Assembly (NCBI GenBank): GCA_036346255.1
Contig: CM070623.1
Span: 6,738,407 to 6,802,406, forward strand
Direction: 5' to 3'
DNA: 64,000 bases
Source of the DNA: Ampelocalamus luodianensis
Taxonomy: Eukaryota; Streptophyta; Magnoliopsida; Poales; Poaceae
Positions 31,794 through 43,700 of the stretch are shown in pieces. The translations under genes were made by a program, and so were the position numbers. Position 1 is the stretch's first letter, and each line of letters starts with the position of its first letter. The notes under the pieces were generated by a model. It did not search any database, was not told the origin of the DNA, and saw only the letters and a list, made by a program, of their open reading frames with translations.

Positions 31794-32186
31794 TCACGGT
31801 GTCCAGCTCGCAGGTGTCGAACACTTCATGACCCTCGAGAGCAGGGGCACAGCCGCGACCTTGGTGTAGCCGGCGTTGGGGTCGGGGCCCGTCGTCGAGC
31901 ACTTGGTGGGCGACTCGGGGGCGAGGGCGGCTTCTGCACGGGAAGTAGTTGCCGCCACGGCATGGTCCACTGCGACGACCAAGGTAGGCGTCGGTATGGT
32001 TGCAGACGGTGGTAAGGCTTGAACGGTCGCTCCCAGCGGCTGGACGACGGCCTTCAAGCCTACCGCGAGCTCATTCATGCGCTCTGCCAAGCCTTCCATC
32101 TCCATTGTCTGCTTCTTCACAACAGAGATCAATTCGTTCAATATCGTCTTGCACCGGGCTTCGCTCTCCTTCTCAGCGTCGGTCAT
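31794..32186 (-). CDS. Gag-like N-terminal ORF of the gene-capture retrotransposon
   Basis: From the ATG at 32186, 36 bp inside the primer-binding site, the frame encodes MTDAEKESEARCKTILNEL followed by a Met/Glu/Val heptad-like stretch likely to form a coiled coil. A Pro/Thr/Ala-rich region with TKCSTTGPDPNAG comes next. Such coiled-coil plus low-complexity starts precede gag in several rice retrotransposons, but no capsid or zinc-knuckle domain follows. The stop at 31794 overlaps the beginning of the long chimeric frame in another phase. The gag-like role is inference. Confidence 0.45.
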   Translation of the reverse strand: MTDAEKESEARCKTILNELISVVKKQTMEMEGLAERMNELAVGLKAVVQPLGATVQALPPSATIPTPTLVVAVDHAVAATTSRAEAALAPESPTKCSTTGPDPNAGYTKVAAVPLLSRVMKCSTPASWTP

Positions 32187-32221
32187 GACCACCTTGGAGC
32201 ACAGCATCATCAGGATTGAGA

Positions 32222-32233
32222 GCTCTGATACCA
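32222..32233 (-). other. Primer-binding site of the gene-capture retrotransposon
   Basis: Minus-strand TGGTATCAGAGC, complementary to initiator-Met tRNA, two bases inside the 5' LTR. Confidence 0.9.
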
Positions 32234-32235
32234 AT

Positions 32236-32603
32236 TGTCACGGACCCGGATAATGAACTCAAACGAACTCAACTCAATAGTTTCAGTATCTAGAATCCAA
32301 CACAATATGCAAAGTAATGGAGATACAATCTGGGGAGAAGGGAAGTAGGAACTAGCAAATAGACTGGGAATTAGAGATCAAGACTGGGAATAGAGAAGAG
32401 CTTAGACTGGAAGGGAGCTAGAGGATGGGGAAGAAAGGAGCAGCAGGAGGAAGATGGAAAGCGTGGCTAAGCCTGAATATTTTCTTCGATCCTTTTCGCA
32501 ATGCTGCTGGTCCCCTTTTGTAATTGATGCCCGGCCAGCCATCCCCCTCCCAATTGACTCGTGGCCCCGGGCTCACCAACGAAGCCAAAGCCAGTCTATG
32601 ACA
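32236..32603 (-). repeat. 5' LTR of the gene-capture retrotransposon
   Basis: 368 bp, partner of 28785-29152, followed by the target duplication ATCTG. Confidence 0.95.
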
Positions 32604-33914
32604 ATCTGGGCCGGCTACTCCTTCAAAGGGCGTCAAGTAGTAGGCTAGTAGCTACAGACTGTGGCCGGGCACCATTGGGCAGTACAACTCGTTGCATGAG
32701 TGCACTCGTGACACGAAGAGTCTATGCAGCAGACTGGCGAAGCGTGTTGGACTGGAGGACGGTTGGAACGAGTACCACTACTCGGAGGGTATGGAGATTT
32801 CATATAGGGACTTTTTATTCATAAGTTGTCTGAAATTTTTTTAAGTTTAAGTCACTTGTTGTGATCATTGGATCAATATCCAATCATATGATATCCATGG
32901 ATCAATATCCAATCATATGACACACCAATCTCTATACAAATCCAATGGTCACAACAAGTAACTTAAACTTAAAAAAAATTCAGGCAACTTAAAACTAGCA
33001 AAACCCTTTCAGATGGTGTCAAGAGGTTGGTGTTCGAACGGATACGACAAGTATTGAAGTCAACGGATGTGGACGAGGAGGCGATGCACATACCCTCCTC
33101 AACACTCCCGCGTGCCTACTCCATGGAGGATATCACGACATTTTGGGGTCACGCGGCAGAAAGAAGGCGTGACCAGAAATTAAAAGATATTAAGCTGGCA
33201 TTGGGCCGTGAATTCCAAGAGGACGTCCTTGTCTGGCACATTGGCACACAAGTTTTCCTGTTGTGTTGCGATCAACAGCTCATCAAGGGAAAAATTGCGA
33301 AGGCGATCGAGGCGCTGTCGGAATACCTGATGTTCCTTGTCGTTGTACGCCCATACATGCTACCAGGACTTGTGCTCCGTAGCCTGTACGAAGTAACCCG
33401 CGAAGCTTTGGAGGATTATAGGAAGGATTATTGGAATGAAGGTAAAGATCAACCCAGTAGTTCCACAACAAGAGAGGAGAAGTTTGCCAGGATCCTGCGC
33501 AACAAAAAGGATGCAGACAGCAATTGGGGTATAGCCCGTAAGAAAACTCGTCTTGTCTCGGATGGAGCTGCTCTTGCCATTCAGCTGCTACAAGCTGATC
33601 AGTCGGACATGCCGGAACTGCTGGAACTCGTCTTCAACGTGTGGGTGGATAAGCTGCTCTATGCGGGCACCCGATGCAGCAGAGATTCCCATGCCAAGCA
33701 GCTCAGCCGTGGCGGTGAACTGACAACCATCGTGTGGATTATGGTAGAACATGCTAGCCCGTTCATCATCGGCGAAATGAGAGACAAAACTCGTGTTCCG
33801 AAAGCATTTTGGGAATTAGGCCCTAAAGTTTCAAAAGAAGCAGAAGAAAAGGAAGCCATAAAAGACATTCGCGAGAAAACTAGAATTTATGCTACGTTGT
33901 ATCCAGTGTACTGA
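32604..33914 (+). pseudogene. DUF4220/DUF594 protein gene, 3' part (broken)
   Basis: Continues the interrupted gene. The frame first carries GRLLLQRASSSRL. A further shift near 32650 then leads to the family stretch GTIGQYNSLHECTRDTKSL and KRVGLEDGWNEYHYSEGMEI. A MITE (32823-32993) interrupts the coding sequence. Then 33027-33914 is a clean 295-codon frame. It holds the rest of the central region, including the hallmark EDVLVWHIGTQVFLL and the C-terminal DUF594 domain (LRNKKDADSNWGIARKKTRL, FNVWVDKLLYAG, GELTTIVWIMVEHAS). The stop at 33912-33914 lies in the first unit of a 63-bp tandem repeat. Function of the family is unknown. Confidence 0.85.
32823..32993. mobile_element. MITE or foldback element with 51-bp terminal inverted repeats
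   Basis: TAAGTTGTCTGAAATTTTTT (32823 on) is mirrored by AAAATTCAGGCAACTTA at the other end. The arms of about 51 bp pair with only a few mismatches. Between them ATCAATATCCAATCATATGA occurs twice. No convincing target duplication was found, so the superfamily is open. It interrupts the coding sequence of the DUF594 gene. Confidence 0.75.
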
Positions 33915-34076
33915 TGTCGATCATTTGTCATACGTAACGACTGTATCTCCTATGCTACGTTGTATCCAGTGTGCTAATGTGGATCATTTGTCATACGTAA
34001 AGACTGTATCTCCTATGCTACGTTGTATCCAGTGTGCTAATGTCGATCATTTGTCATACGTAAAGACTATCTCATG
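33888..34076. repeat. Three tandem copies of a 63-bp unit spanning the stop codon
   Basis: Copies start at 33888, 33951 and 34014 with TATGCTACGTTGTATCCAGT. The first holds the last eight codons and the TGA of the DUF594 gene. Copies two and three read the same codons in the same phase but end GTG TGC TAA. The third copy is shortened near its end (GACTATCTC for GACTGTATCTCC). Confidence 0.9.
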
Positions 34077-34317
34077 TCCTGTCTCCTCCTTTTGTCGACT
34101 CATATATCCAAGATTGTACTAGGTTGAGAAGTCCATTATGTAAATTTTGGTTGGATTTGTTGAGTCATTCTTGGGTTGTTCATGTCATAATACTAACCTT
34201 TAACTTGTGTATTAAGATTTACAAGTCACTGGCCCGTGCATCGACACCAACTATGTGCTCTATTAAGTAACACTTCTTTTCAATCAAAGAACATATATTA
34301 ATCTTATAGTAGGAAAT
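34077..34317. other. 3' flank of the DUF594 gene
   Basis: AT-rich host sequence, likely the 3' untranslated region and downstream flank. It continues at 38954 after the solo LTR. Confidence 0.5.
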
Positions 34318-37300
34318 TGTGGGACCCGGAGTTATCTCCGTAAGACCGAGACTAATCAAGGTCTTAGGGACATAACTCTAGATCTCCAGTAAATAGATTC
34401 CAACTTAACTCGATCCAAATGAGAGGCTTAACTAGCGCTAGAGCCCCAACGATCATGCGCGCCGCTCCTCTGCGAGCACTGCATGATTGTCGGTTCTCCA
34501 ACAAGTCGAGCACTACACTTAGTGAGTTAAATAGGAAGCCACGAACAGCGAGTACGACTTATATTGGCTCCCAAGATCAGCGACCAATATAATCATACCC
34601 TCATACAACGTTGCTCATATCCATACAACATTCATACATAATTAGTACAAAAGCGATACATCAAAGTTGCAAGTTTACAACTACATAAGTGGCCGACCGG
34701 CCAAATTAAACAAGTTCATAGCGGAAGCAAGTAAATAAACCAAAATACCTGCAGTGGTATGCCACATAACCCATCGGTAACCGACTGGGAGCTAAAGATA
34801 GCACACTACTCATCGGTGTCGCCTAAATCGACACCGACAACCTTGTTAGTCTCATTATCTTCCTCACCTGTAAAAGCCAGCAAACATCTGGCTGAGTACA
34901 AAAGAGTACTCGCAAGTCTTACACAAATAAAAAAATAGTTATGCATAAGGTCATTCAAAGGAAGGCTCATATTGGCTTAATTTTTGCGGAAACGACGCAA
35001 TACTGAACAACCTACACATACTAGTTTATCAAGTGCCATTTCAAAATCAGGTTTGAAGTAGAAGTAAAGCATGTGAATAAGTGATAAATTCAATAATAAA
35101 TGAATCATACCAAAACAAAGTGGCGGTCCACTTTGATACAACAACAAGCATGAACCTCCCATTCATGACAAAACCGAGTTCACCCACCAATTTTAATTCC
35201 AAGTCTAACAATAGTAACTCCCGAACTCAAGCGGTTGTCCATAACCGCGGACACGGCTATTCGAATAGATTTATACCCTGCAGGGGTGTACTATTTTACC
35301 CACACGACTTGATTAGCCCGTAAGCCTCCAGATGCCTCCGAATATAGCATACTTCCTATGGTATGTCGGCCGGGTAAATCAAGATACGGTCGTTTTTAGC
35401 AAGAAGATCCCATTGAGCTAAGTCCCTCAACCCATGGCTCCTAGGAAACACAAGACGTTAACGCCTCCATCCAAGCACCTAGGAAACATAAGACGTTAAC
35501 GCCCCCATCCTATCAGCCCAAAGGAACACGGGATTTCACGGTCCTATGCCCTTACAATTTCACCACCGTGGGACCCAACCCAACAAAACCTTCCCCCTAC
35601 TTAACCATACGGCACCTATATACCGCGTGTGATAGCACGAATGTACTTGAATCAACGACGTTACCAAAGTTCGGTCCTTAATTGTCCAGACAAGCCAAAC
35701 CACATACCCAATTCTCGTGCACGAAGGCACCATCACTAGCCATCACTTGTCCGGACCAAAAGCTCATTTAAAAAGACAAAATTTAACTTAGAAAACAGAT
35801 ACGAAGATCTGAAACAAAAATATATAAAGAGAGTTGTGTTTATCCCATAATTGTCGGGTTATTCCCGACAATCAAACTACCGTTTCTAGACTTGCATGGC
35901 TAAGAAAACTCGAACAACATTACTTCACACATCCTATCATAATTATTTCAGCACTGGGGTAATTCATGGATAGCCACAATGACAAGATAATAGGATGTGT
36001 CTAACTACTCATCACAAAAATAGCGACATTATAGAACTACCATGCAAGCAATTATCATTGCATCTACCCTAACAAAATTGGAATCAAATATGATGCAAAA
36101 AGAAAGTTCAAAGGATGCTTGCCTTGCTGGTAGGCTAATTGCTCTCCTTCAGTAGCGTAAGAATCAATGTCAATGAGCTCGGAATCTATATAAATACAAT
36201 ACCGAATAAACATCGAGAAATACTCCAAAAATCAAGATGCTAAAAAATGCATGATTTTTCTACAGTAGCTAAGTCATGATTTTAGATGATTTTTTGTGAA
36301 AGAATTATTTCATTTTGATTTAGTATATGAAAGTTACGATGGTTTGAATTTCATATTTCAATATGCCTTCATTTACGTAATTTAATTATGAGGTGAAATT
36401 TTGTAGAGAAGTGGTGAGTACATGGATTACATGGATAAATGGGCAATATTATTACAAGTTCAAAACAATTGAGTTTGCTTCAATTGGAGTTTTCTTGATT
36501 TAGTTATTGATTTTCAAAGTTATCAGCATTAATAGTGTAAAAATAATGTCCTTTAGGATCATTTTTCTCAAACTATAGTTTTTGTGACAGAGGTAAGTTT
36601 GAAACTATTTTTATAATTAAGTTCATTTGAAATAGAAATTATCAAAACTGATTTCACTGTTTTTGGAGTTTCCAAGAATTACTTATGACTTTTCAAAGTT
36701 ATCAGCCTTTTTCTTTTGTAACAAAAATAGTGTTTATAGCTCATTTTCCAAAATAATGGTCTCTGTTACAGAGACAAGTTTGAAACCAATTTTAATATAA
36801 ACTTCATTAAAAATAAAATTTATCAGAAGTGGTTTCACTCATTTTGGAGTTAAAATGATTTAGTTATGCATTTTAGAAGTTAATGCCAATTCTCAGTGTG
36901 TAAATTAATAGATTTCCGAATTTCATAAAGTATTTATTACTTTTTCTACCGAATGCTAACCTAGCCACAGACGTAGACGGGTGGGACCAATGAATAGCAT
37001 CGGTTTTTCGTTTAAACCTACGAATTAAACAAGCTGATACATGGGGCCCGAAGTCAGTGACTAGGTCTATGCACCTAGTTCACGTAGCCAAAGTTCAGTG
37101 CACTGGCACTTAAGGGTGGGGCCCACATGTCAATCACTCTACCGCATTACACTTAACTTTTCTGATTTCTGTTCCTGGTCCCACGTGTAATAGTCACATT
37201 TAGCAAATTAAGGCATCCAATTAATAGCCTAAGCAATCATTAGCACGCAAAAACACCGATTTGCCCTAACCCCGAGCTACGGGTTTGCCGGAATCGCCAC

Positions 37301-38953
37301 GCCGCGCGCTTGGCGAGATGGCCCGCGGCTCGCTGGCACTGTGGGACTTGTCGGCGCGAACTAAAGGCCGGAATGGAAAGCTATGAACCGTGCGCACCTC
37401 AAGGTGGCGAGGAGGCGGCTGAAACGGCCTGCACCGACGGCTAGCCGACGGCGAGCGGTGGCAGCCCTACGCCCATTGTGCAAGCAGTGTCCCGTCGAGT
37501 TTTTAAGTAAGGCAAGGCATGCTTAAGCTTCCAGAGTGGTCACTAATGCTCACCAGAGGGGAGAAAAAGGTCGGAGAAGCTTGGGTAGAAGCAGCGCCGG
37601 TAATGGTGACGACGGCGTTAGGGCTCCACGCGGAGAGAACTCTCTGGGCAAATTCCAATGTAGAGAGTGATCGAAAAAGGTTAAGCACACTTCATAGATC
37701 GTGTGGCAAGAAGCAATTGGTGAATGGCTTACCAGTTTTCGACAAAGAACGGTGGACAGAAGCTTTGGCCGAAAATGGAGAAATCCAAATTCACAAGATC
37801 CTGTGAAAGCATCGTCGGAATTACTTGAGGGGAATACAAAGTCATGCTTTAAGACATGATATGACGCGCAAAAGAGAGATCAATGCTTACTGGAGCTCAA
37901 GTTTGCACAAGGGTGGCCTTCGGGACGCTCTCTGGAGACAGCGAGAGCACGGCGGCGTTTCGAGAGCTACAAAGAGATTCAAACGCTCGCGTAAGCTAAA
38001 ATGGAAATGACATTGATCCTAGAGGCGAAAAGAAACAAGCGGGGAAAAACTTACCCACGTAGAGAGCAAGCACAAGCTTCTCTTTCCTCAGACCCGAGAT
38101 GAAAGATGAGGAAGAAGGAGGCGTCTAGGGCAACTTAAGCAGGGAAAGATGACGGAGTAGAGGCGGTGTTACGCGCCGAAGCTCCAGGAATGGTCAGAAG
38201 GGGCGGTGGATTGACGACGTGAAGGAGCTCCAACGGCTCGGAGCAGAAGGGCACGGCCGTGTGGCCTTCGGCGTCTGAGCACGCCCTGCGCGAGGCGGAA
38301 GAAGGCCCTGACCGGTGGGGTCGGGCGGTCAGTGGCACAGGAGCGAACGTGAGGCCGAGTTAAGTGGGTCGGTGAGGACCGTTTGATCTCGATCCGACGG
38401 TCGCATGCGAAGGTGCGTTTAGGTGGTTGGGCTGAGTCGGCTCGCCGAGTCGGACTCGAGCCCGGGGAATAGTGTGGCTGGTTTGGGTCCAGGGTTTTGA
38501 TCAGGATTTAAATTGTTTTCCCTACTTTGACCGGGCTTAAAAATAGAAATAAAATTCCTAAAATCATGAAATAATTTGTAGAGGTTCTGGGATAGCCTAG
38601 TGTCCCAAAAATTATTGAACCCTACTGTTCATTATATATTTTGCAATATATAAATTCAAACTTAGGCTAGGTCTTTTAATGGTGTTTGAATTTTCTTAGG
38701 ATTCTAACTAGTCCCAAAAATTTGGTAAAAATTATATTAATTCATGATAATTAATATAGTATTTGAATAAATTATTTCCAGAGGATCTTCAATAGCATTT
38801 AGTTCAGTTTTTAATTTGGAGTTCAAATTAAAGTGTATGTTTCATATGTATTTTGAGATTTTCCAAGTACAATATGTAATTAAAAAGTTTCAAAACATGA
38901 TGCATGCTAATGAGATGCATAATAATCCTCTTTATTAATTTGGGGATGTGACA
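34318..38953 (-). mobile_element. Solo gypsy LTR (family A), 4.6 kb
   Basis: Plus-strand reading TGTGGGACCCGGAG to GGGGATGTGACA, flanked by GAAAT (34313-34317) and GAAAC (38954-38958), a target duplication with one substitution. It aligns along its length with 17831-22401 and 40707-45189. It carries GAGTAC-AAAAGA-GTACTC (34894-34911), CTATTCGAATAG (35257-35268), CCCTGCAGGG (35276-35285), three 180-bp tandem units (36245-36890) and a GC-rich region (37.26-38.5 kb) with short meaningless ORFs. Confidence 0.9.
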
Positions 38954-39593
38954 GAAACTCCCTATTTTATTAATTTGGATGGCTAAAACTTTGTTTGTTT
39001 AATTAACATAATGGGCTTTTAACACGACACTGCAGGCAACCTACAAACCTTAAAAAGAGTCATTATGCTAAGTTTTAAGAATTAAATTTACAATTTTAAT
39101 GTTAAAATCAAATTTGTATATGTTTTGACAATAATTTTTTGTTTTAGGATTCCTAATCTAAAATTTTGTATAAAATATGTGCAAACAAGCTCTCAACCGA
39201 TCCGGATCAGGGAATCGCAAAGCTGACACATGCCTCCCCCTTGGATGGATGAACGGTGGATGAGGCGGGGCCTCGCCCCAGGCCCTCCCCCACTGCATTT
39301 TCCCCTCCACACACAACCAGCTTGAGTTGTGACTTGTGATGCCGACAAATTAACTAATTATTATTAAGCCACCACTGTCGTTTGTTAATTAATTATCCCC
39401 TCAGAAGCTTCCAAAGTATATGATAGCTGCTGGCATGCATCAGGTCGCAAACTAGGAGAAAAATGTTCAATTTTTAGGCTGTTTTTTCTCAGGGAACGTA
39501 TCCCCAACATTAGAGGAAAATTGAGCTTGGTACATGCTCTAACCGTCTGGGTGCATGTTTGAGTGCAGCAAAATGATCAGGCAAATAATAAAA
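38954..39593. other. Intergenic host sequence
   Basis: AT-rich sequence continuous with 34317 before the solo LTR inserted. No gene supported. Confidence 0.5.
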
Positions 39594-40706
39594 TGTTGGA
39601 CCCGAGTGTGAAATACCCGAAGCCCTCGTATGTGTACCGTATTAGTCTCATGATTAGTGGCTAGTATACATATCCATACATAATATACATACAACATGAA
39701 AGAAATATAGTGATTATCTTAGACGATTACATCACAAGTGTAGGATACACGACCGATCGGCTAAATAAAATGACAAGTATCAGAAGTAGCAAATTAAACA
39801 GCGGAAACATAATATGTATAAAGTCCAAAAGTCCAGCGGTATGCCTATCCAAAACCGTCAGGCAACCGACAAGAAACAAGTCATAGCAAGAGCCGTCACC
39901 GAACACTCCGGGTGCAAAGAATGCGTCGTTTGGCATAGACTCATCATCTAACTCTGAACAACAAATTAAACAAGATTGAGTACATTGCGTACTCAGCAAG
40001 ACTTGTAGTGTATCACAAAATTTATATATATACATGGCTAACAAAGGATGAGGCTCTATGCTACAAGTTATTTTCAGCATCAAGCAAGTTTTAATTGCAA
40101 TATCAATACATAGTATTTTGCAATGGAAATTTAAAGAGCAGTTAAATAGATAAATAACAACAAATAAGTACTTGATAAATAACAAATCACAACCCTCCTT
40201 GGCCACGATCAACCTCTTATTCTCAGCCATAGACATGACACTCAACTCAAATCAACAACAAAACCATTCCCTCGTTTTCCAACAAGAACCATTTTTATAA
40301 AAACCAAGACTATACCTGATGGACCGCACCAAGCACGCTCATGACCGCAAGCACAGCTATTTAAATAGATTTACACTCTACAGAGGTGTATAATTTTACC
40401 TACAGTATACGAATTCTCTAGTTTGTTTGGCATCCGTCGCTACCACCGCTCACTATCATTTGGTAAGCAGTATAGAGCACGTATCGAATTCTTACATCAC
40501 CTAGTCCTAACCTTACACTAGCCCAGCAATGAAAACCTCACTCCGATCCCAGGTACCTCCCGTCAGATTGAGGCATTAACCGTTGTATCGGAAGGTTTTG
40601 GTCCCAACTCCTTGGTGAAGGGAGCCCCTTCGAGCAAGACTACGTACTCGGTGATGTCCATACTATTGCGATCTACCAATATGTAAGACTAGTCTTTGAT
40701 GACTTG
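39594..40706 (-). mobile_element. Partial gypsy-type LTR (family D), 3' end portion
   Basis: Starts at TGTTGGACCCGAG and has the landmark order of the other large LTRs on the minus strand: a CGGTATGCCTAT/CAACCGAC block, GAGTAC-ATTGC-GTACTC (39978-39994), the palindrome CTATTTAAATAG (40357-40368) and CTCTACAGAG (40376-40385). It is interrupted at 40706 by the next gypsy element. The remainder would lie beyond the right edge of the window. Confidence 0.6.
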
Positions 40707-43700
40707 TGTGGGGACCCCGGAGTTATCTCCATAAAACCGAGACTAATCAAGGTCTTAGGGACATAACTCTAGAGCTCCAGTAAATGGATTCCAACTTAAC
40801 TCAGTCTAAATGAGAGGCTTAACTAGAATCTAGAGCCCGACGATCATGCGTGCCACTCCTCTGCGAGCACTACATGATTGTCGGTTCTCCAACCAGTCAA
40901 GCACTACACTTAGCGAGTTAAATAGGAAGCCATGAACAGCGAGCATGACCTATATTGGCTCCCAAGATCAGCGACCAATATACTCATACTCTCATTTCAA
41001 CGTCGATCACATCCATACAACGCTCATACATAAATAGTACAAAAGTTATACATCACAGTTCCAAGTTTACAACTACATAAGTGGCCGACTGGCCAAATTA
41101 AACAAGTTCATAGCGGAAGCGAGTAAATAAACCAAAATACCTGCAGTGGTATGCCACATAACCCATCGGCAACCGACTGGGAGTTAAAAGATAGCATACT
41201 ACTCGTCGGTGTCACCTAATTCGACACCGACAAGCTCATCGGTCTCGATATCTTCCTCACCTGTAAAAGCCAACAAACACCTGGCTGAGTACCAAAGAGT
41301 ACTCGCAAGTCTTACACAAATAAAATAGTTATGCACAAGGTCATTCAAAGGAAGGGCTCATATTGGCTTAGTTTTGCGAAAGAGACGCAACAATGTACAC
41401 CCTACACATACTAGTTTTTCAAGTGCCATTTCAAAATCAGATTTGAAGTAGAAGTAAAGCATGTGAATAAGTAATGAACTAAGTAACAAATTAAGCATAC
41501 AAATAGCAAAGTGGCTTCCCACTCTGATACTACAACAAGCATGAACATCCCATTCATGATAGTTACCGAGTTCACCCACAATTTTACTTCCAAGTCTAAC
41601 AATAAGCAGCCACAAATTTCAAGCGGTCGTCCATAACCGTGGACACGGCTATTCGAATAGATTATACCCTGCAGGGGTGTACTACTTTACCCACACGACT
41701 TGATAAGCTCGTAAGCCTCTAGATGCCTCCGAATATAGCTTACTTCCTATGGTATGCTGGCCGGATAAATCAAGATATGGTCATTTTTAGCAAGAAGATC
41801 CCATTGGGCTAAGTCCCTCAACCCAGGTCTCCTAGGAAACACAAGACATTAACGTCTCCATCCTATCGGCCCAAAAGAAACACAGGATTTCTCGGTCCTG
41901 TGCCCTTACAATTTCACCACCGTGGGACTCAACTCAACAGAACCTTCCCCCTACTTAACCATACGGCACCCATATACCGCGTGTGATAGCACGAGTTTTA
42001 CTTGAATTGCAACAACCCAAAGTTCGGTCCTTAATTGTCTAGACAAGTCAACCACTTACCCAAAGCTCGTGCACGAAGCACCATCACTAACCAACACTTG
42101 TCTAGACCAAAAGCTCATTTAAAATGACAAAATTTAACTCATAAAACAGATATGAAGATCTGAAACACGGTATATAATGAAAGTTGTGTTTATTCCCATA
42201 ATTGTCGGGTTATTCCCGACAATCAGACTACCGTTTCTAAACTTGCATAGCTAAGCAAACCCGAACAATATAATTTCACACATCCTATCATAAGTATTTT
42301 AGTACTAGAATAATTCATGGATAGCCACAATGACAGGATGTGTCTAACTATTCATCACAAAGATAGCGACATTATCGAAATAGCATGCAAGCAATTATCA
42401 TTGCACTAACTTATCAAAAGCTGGGATAAAATATGATGCAAAAGAAAGTTCAAATGATGCTTGCCTTGCTGGTAGAGTAATTGTTCACTCTCGGTGGCGT
42501 AGGAGTCAATATCAATAGGCTTGGAATCTAGATAAATACAATACTGAATAAACATCGAGAAATACCTCACAATTTTAAATGCTCAAAAATGCATGATTTT
42601 TCTACAGTAGTTAAGTCATGATTTTAGATGATTTTTGGTGAAAGAATTATTTCATTTTGATTTAGTATATGAAAGTTATGGTGGTTTGATTTTAAGATTC
42701 CAATATGCCTTCATTCATGTAATTTAATTATGAGATGAAAATTTGTAGAGCAGTGGTGAGTACATGGATTACATAGATAAATAGGCAATATTATTACAAG
42801 TTCAAAACAGTTGAGTTTGCCTCAAAAGGAGTTTTCATGATTTAGTTATGAATTTCTAAAGTTATTAGCATTTTCTTTTGTAAAAATAATAGTGTTAATA
42901 GCTCATTTTCCAAAATAATGCTCTCTGTTATAGAGACATGTTTGAAACCAATTTTAATATAAAGTTCATCAAAAATAAAAATTATCAGAAGTGGTTTCAC
43001 TCATTTTGGAGTTGAGATGAATTAGTTATGAACTTTTGAAGTTATACATATTTTATAGTTCATAAATATATGGGTTTCGAATTTCTTAAGGCATTTATCA
43101 CTTTTTCTACCGAGCGTTTCCTAGCCACGGTCACTGACCAGCGGGCCCAGTGAATAGCGCATTTCCTTTTCAACTCAGATTTTAAATCGAGCGCTGACAT
43201 GTGGGTCCCGCTGTTAGTGGCACAGTCCACGGGACTTGTTCCACGCGCATAAGCGCACGGTGCACGGGGCTTAAAGGCTAGGGCCCACATGTCGGCCACT
43301 CTTCGTTTCGGTTTAATCCCGCTGTTTTCTATGCACGGGGCCCAGATTTAAGTGGCACATTAGTACAGTTAAGACAGCGTTTAATGTTTTAACCAATCAT
43401 TAGGTAATTAAAGACCGAATCTTGGTCCTAATGGCCTTGCTACAGTGTGCCGGACGGCCTGACACGCTGCCGCTTGCTTGCCCGGCAGCTCGCCGGCGCT
43501 ACGTGCCATGGCGAGCCAGCCAAGGGCTGTGATAGCTGCGCAATAATGCTACGCATCTTTGAGGGGTGGTGACGACCTCAGAGGTAGCCCGTACCGGCGG
43601 CTAGCCGGAGCTAAGTGGAGCGGTTCTACGGCAAACACGAAAACGACAATGTGTAGCTCCGCAGCGACATACAAGCGAGTGCCCGAGTACTAGGGACTAA

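Larger units (their letters stand above)
28785..32603 (-). mobile_element. Complete LTR retrotransposon carrying fused host-gene fragments
   Basis: 3819 bp flanked by perfect ATCTG duplications (28780-28784 and 32604-32608). It has two 368-bp LTRs (TGTCA...TGACA), an initiator-Met primer-binding site at 32222-32233 and a polypurine tract next to the 3' LTR. Counting by eye, the LTRs differ at about 12 of 368 positions, which points to a fairly recent insertion. No protease, integrase, reverse transcriptase or RNase H motif is present. The interior has a short gag-like N-terminal ORF and a long uninterrupted frame made of host-gene pieces. It is non-autonomous, mobilised in trans, and sits inside the DUF594 gene. 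Confidence 0.92.
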
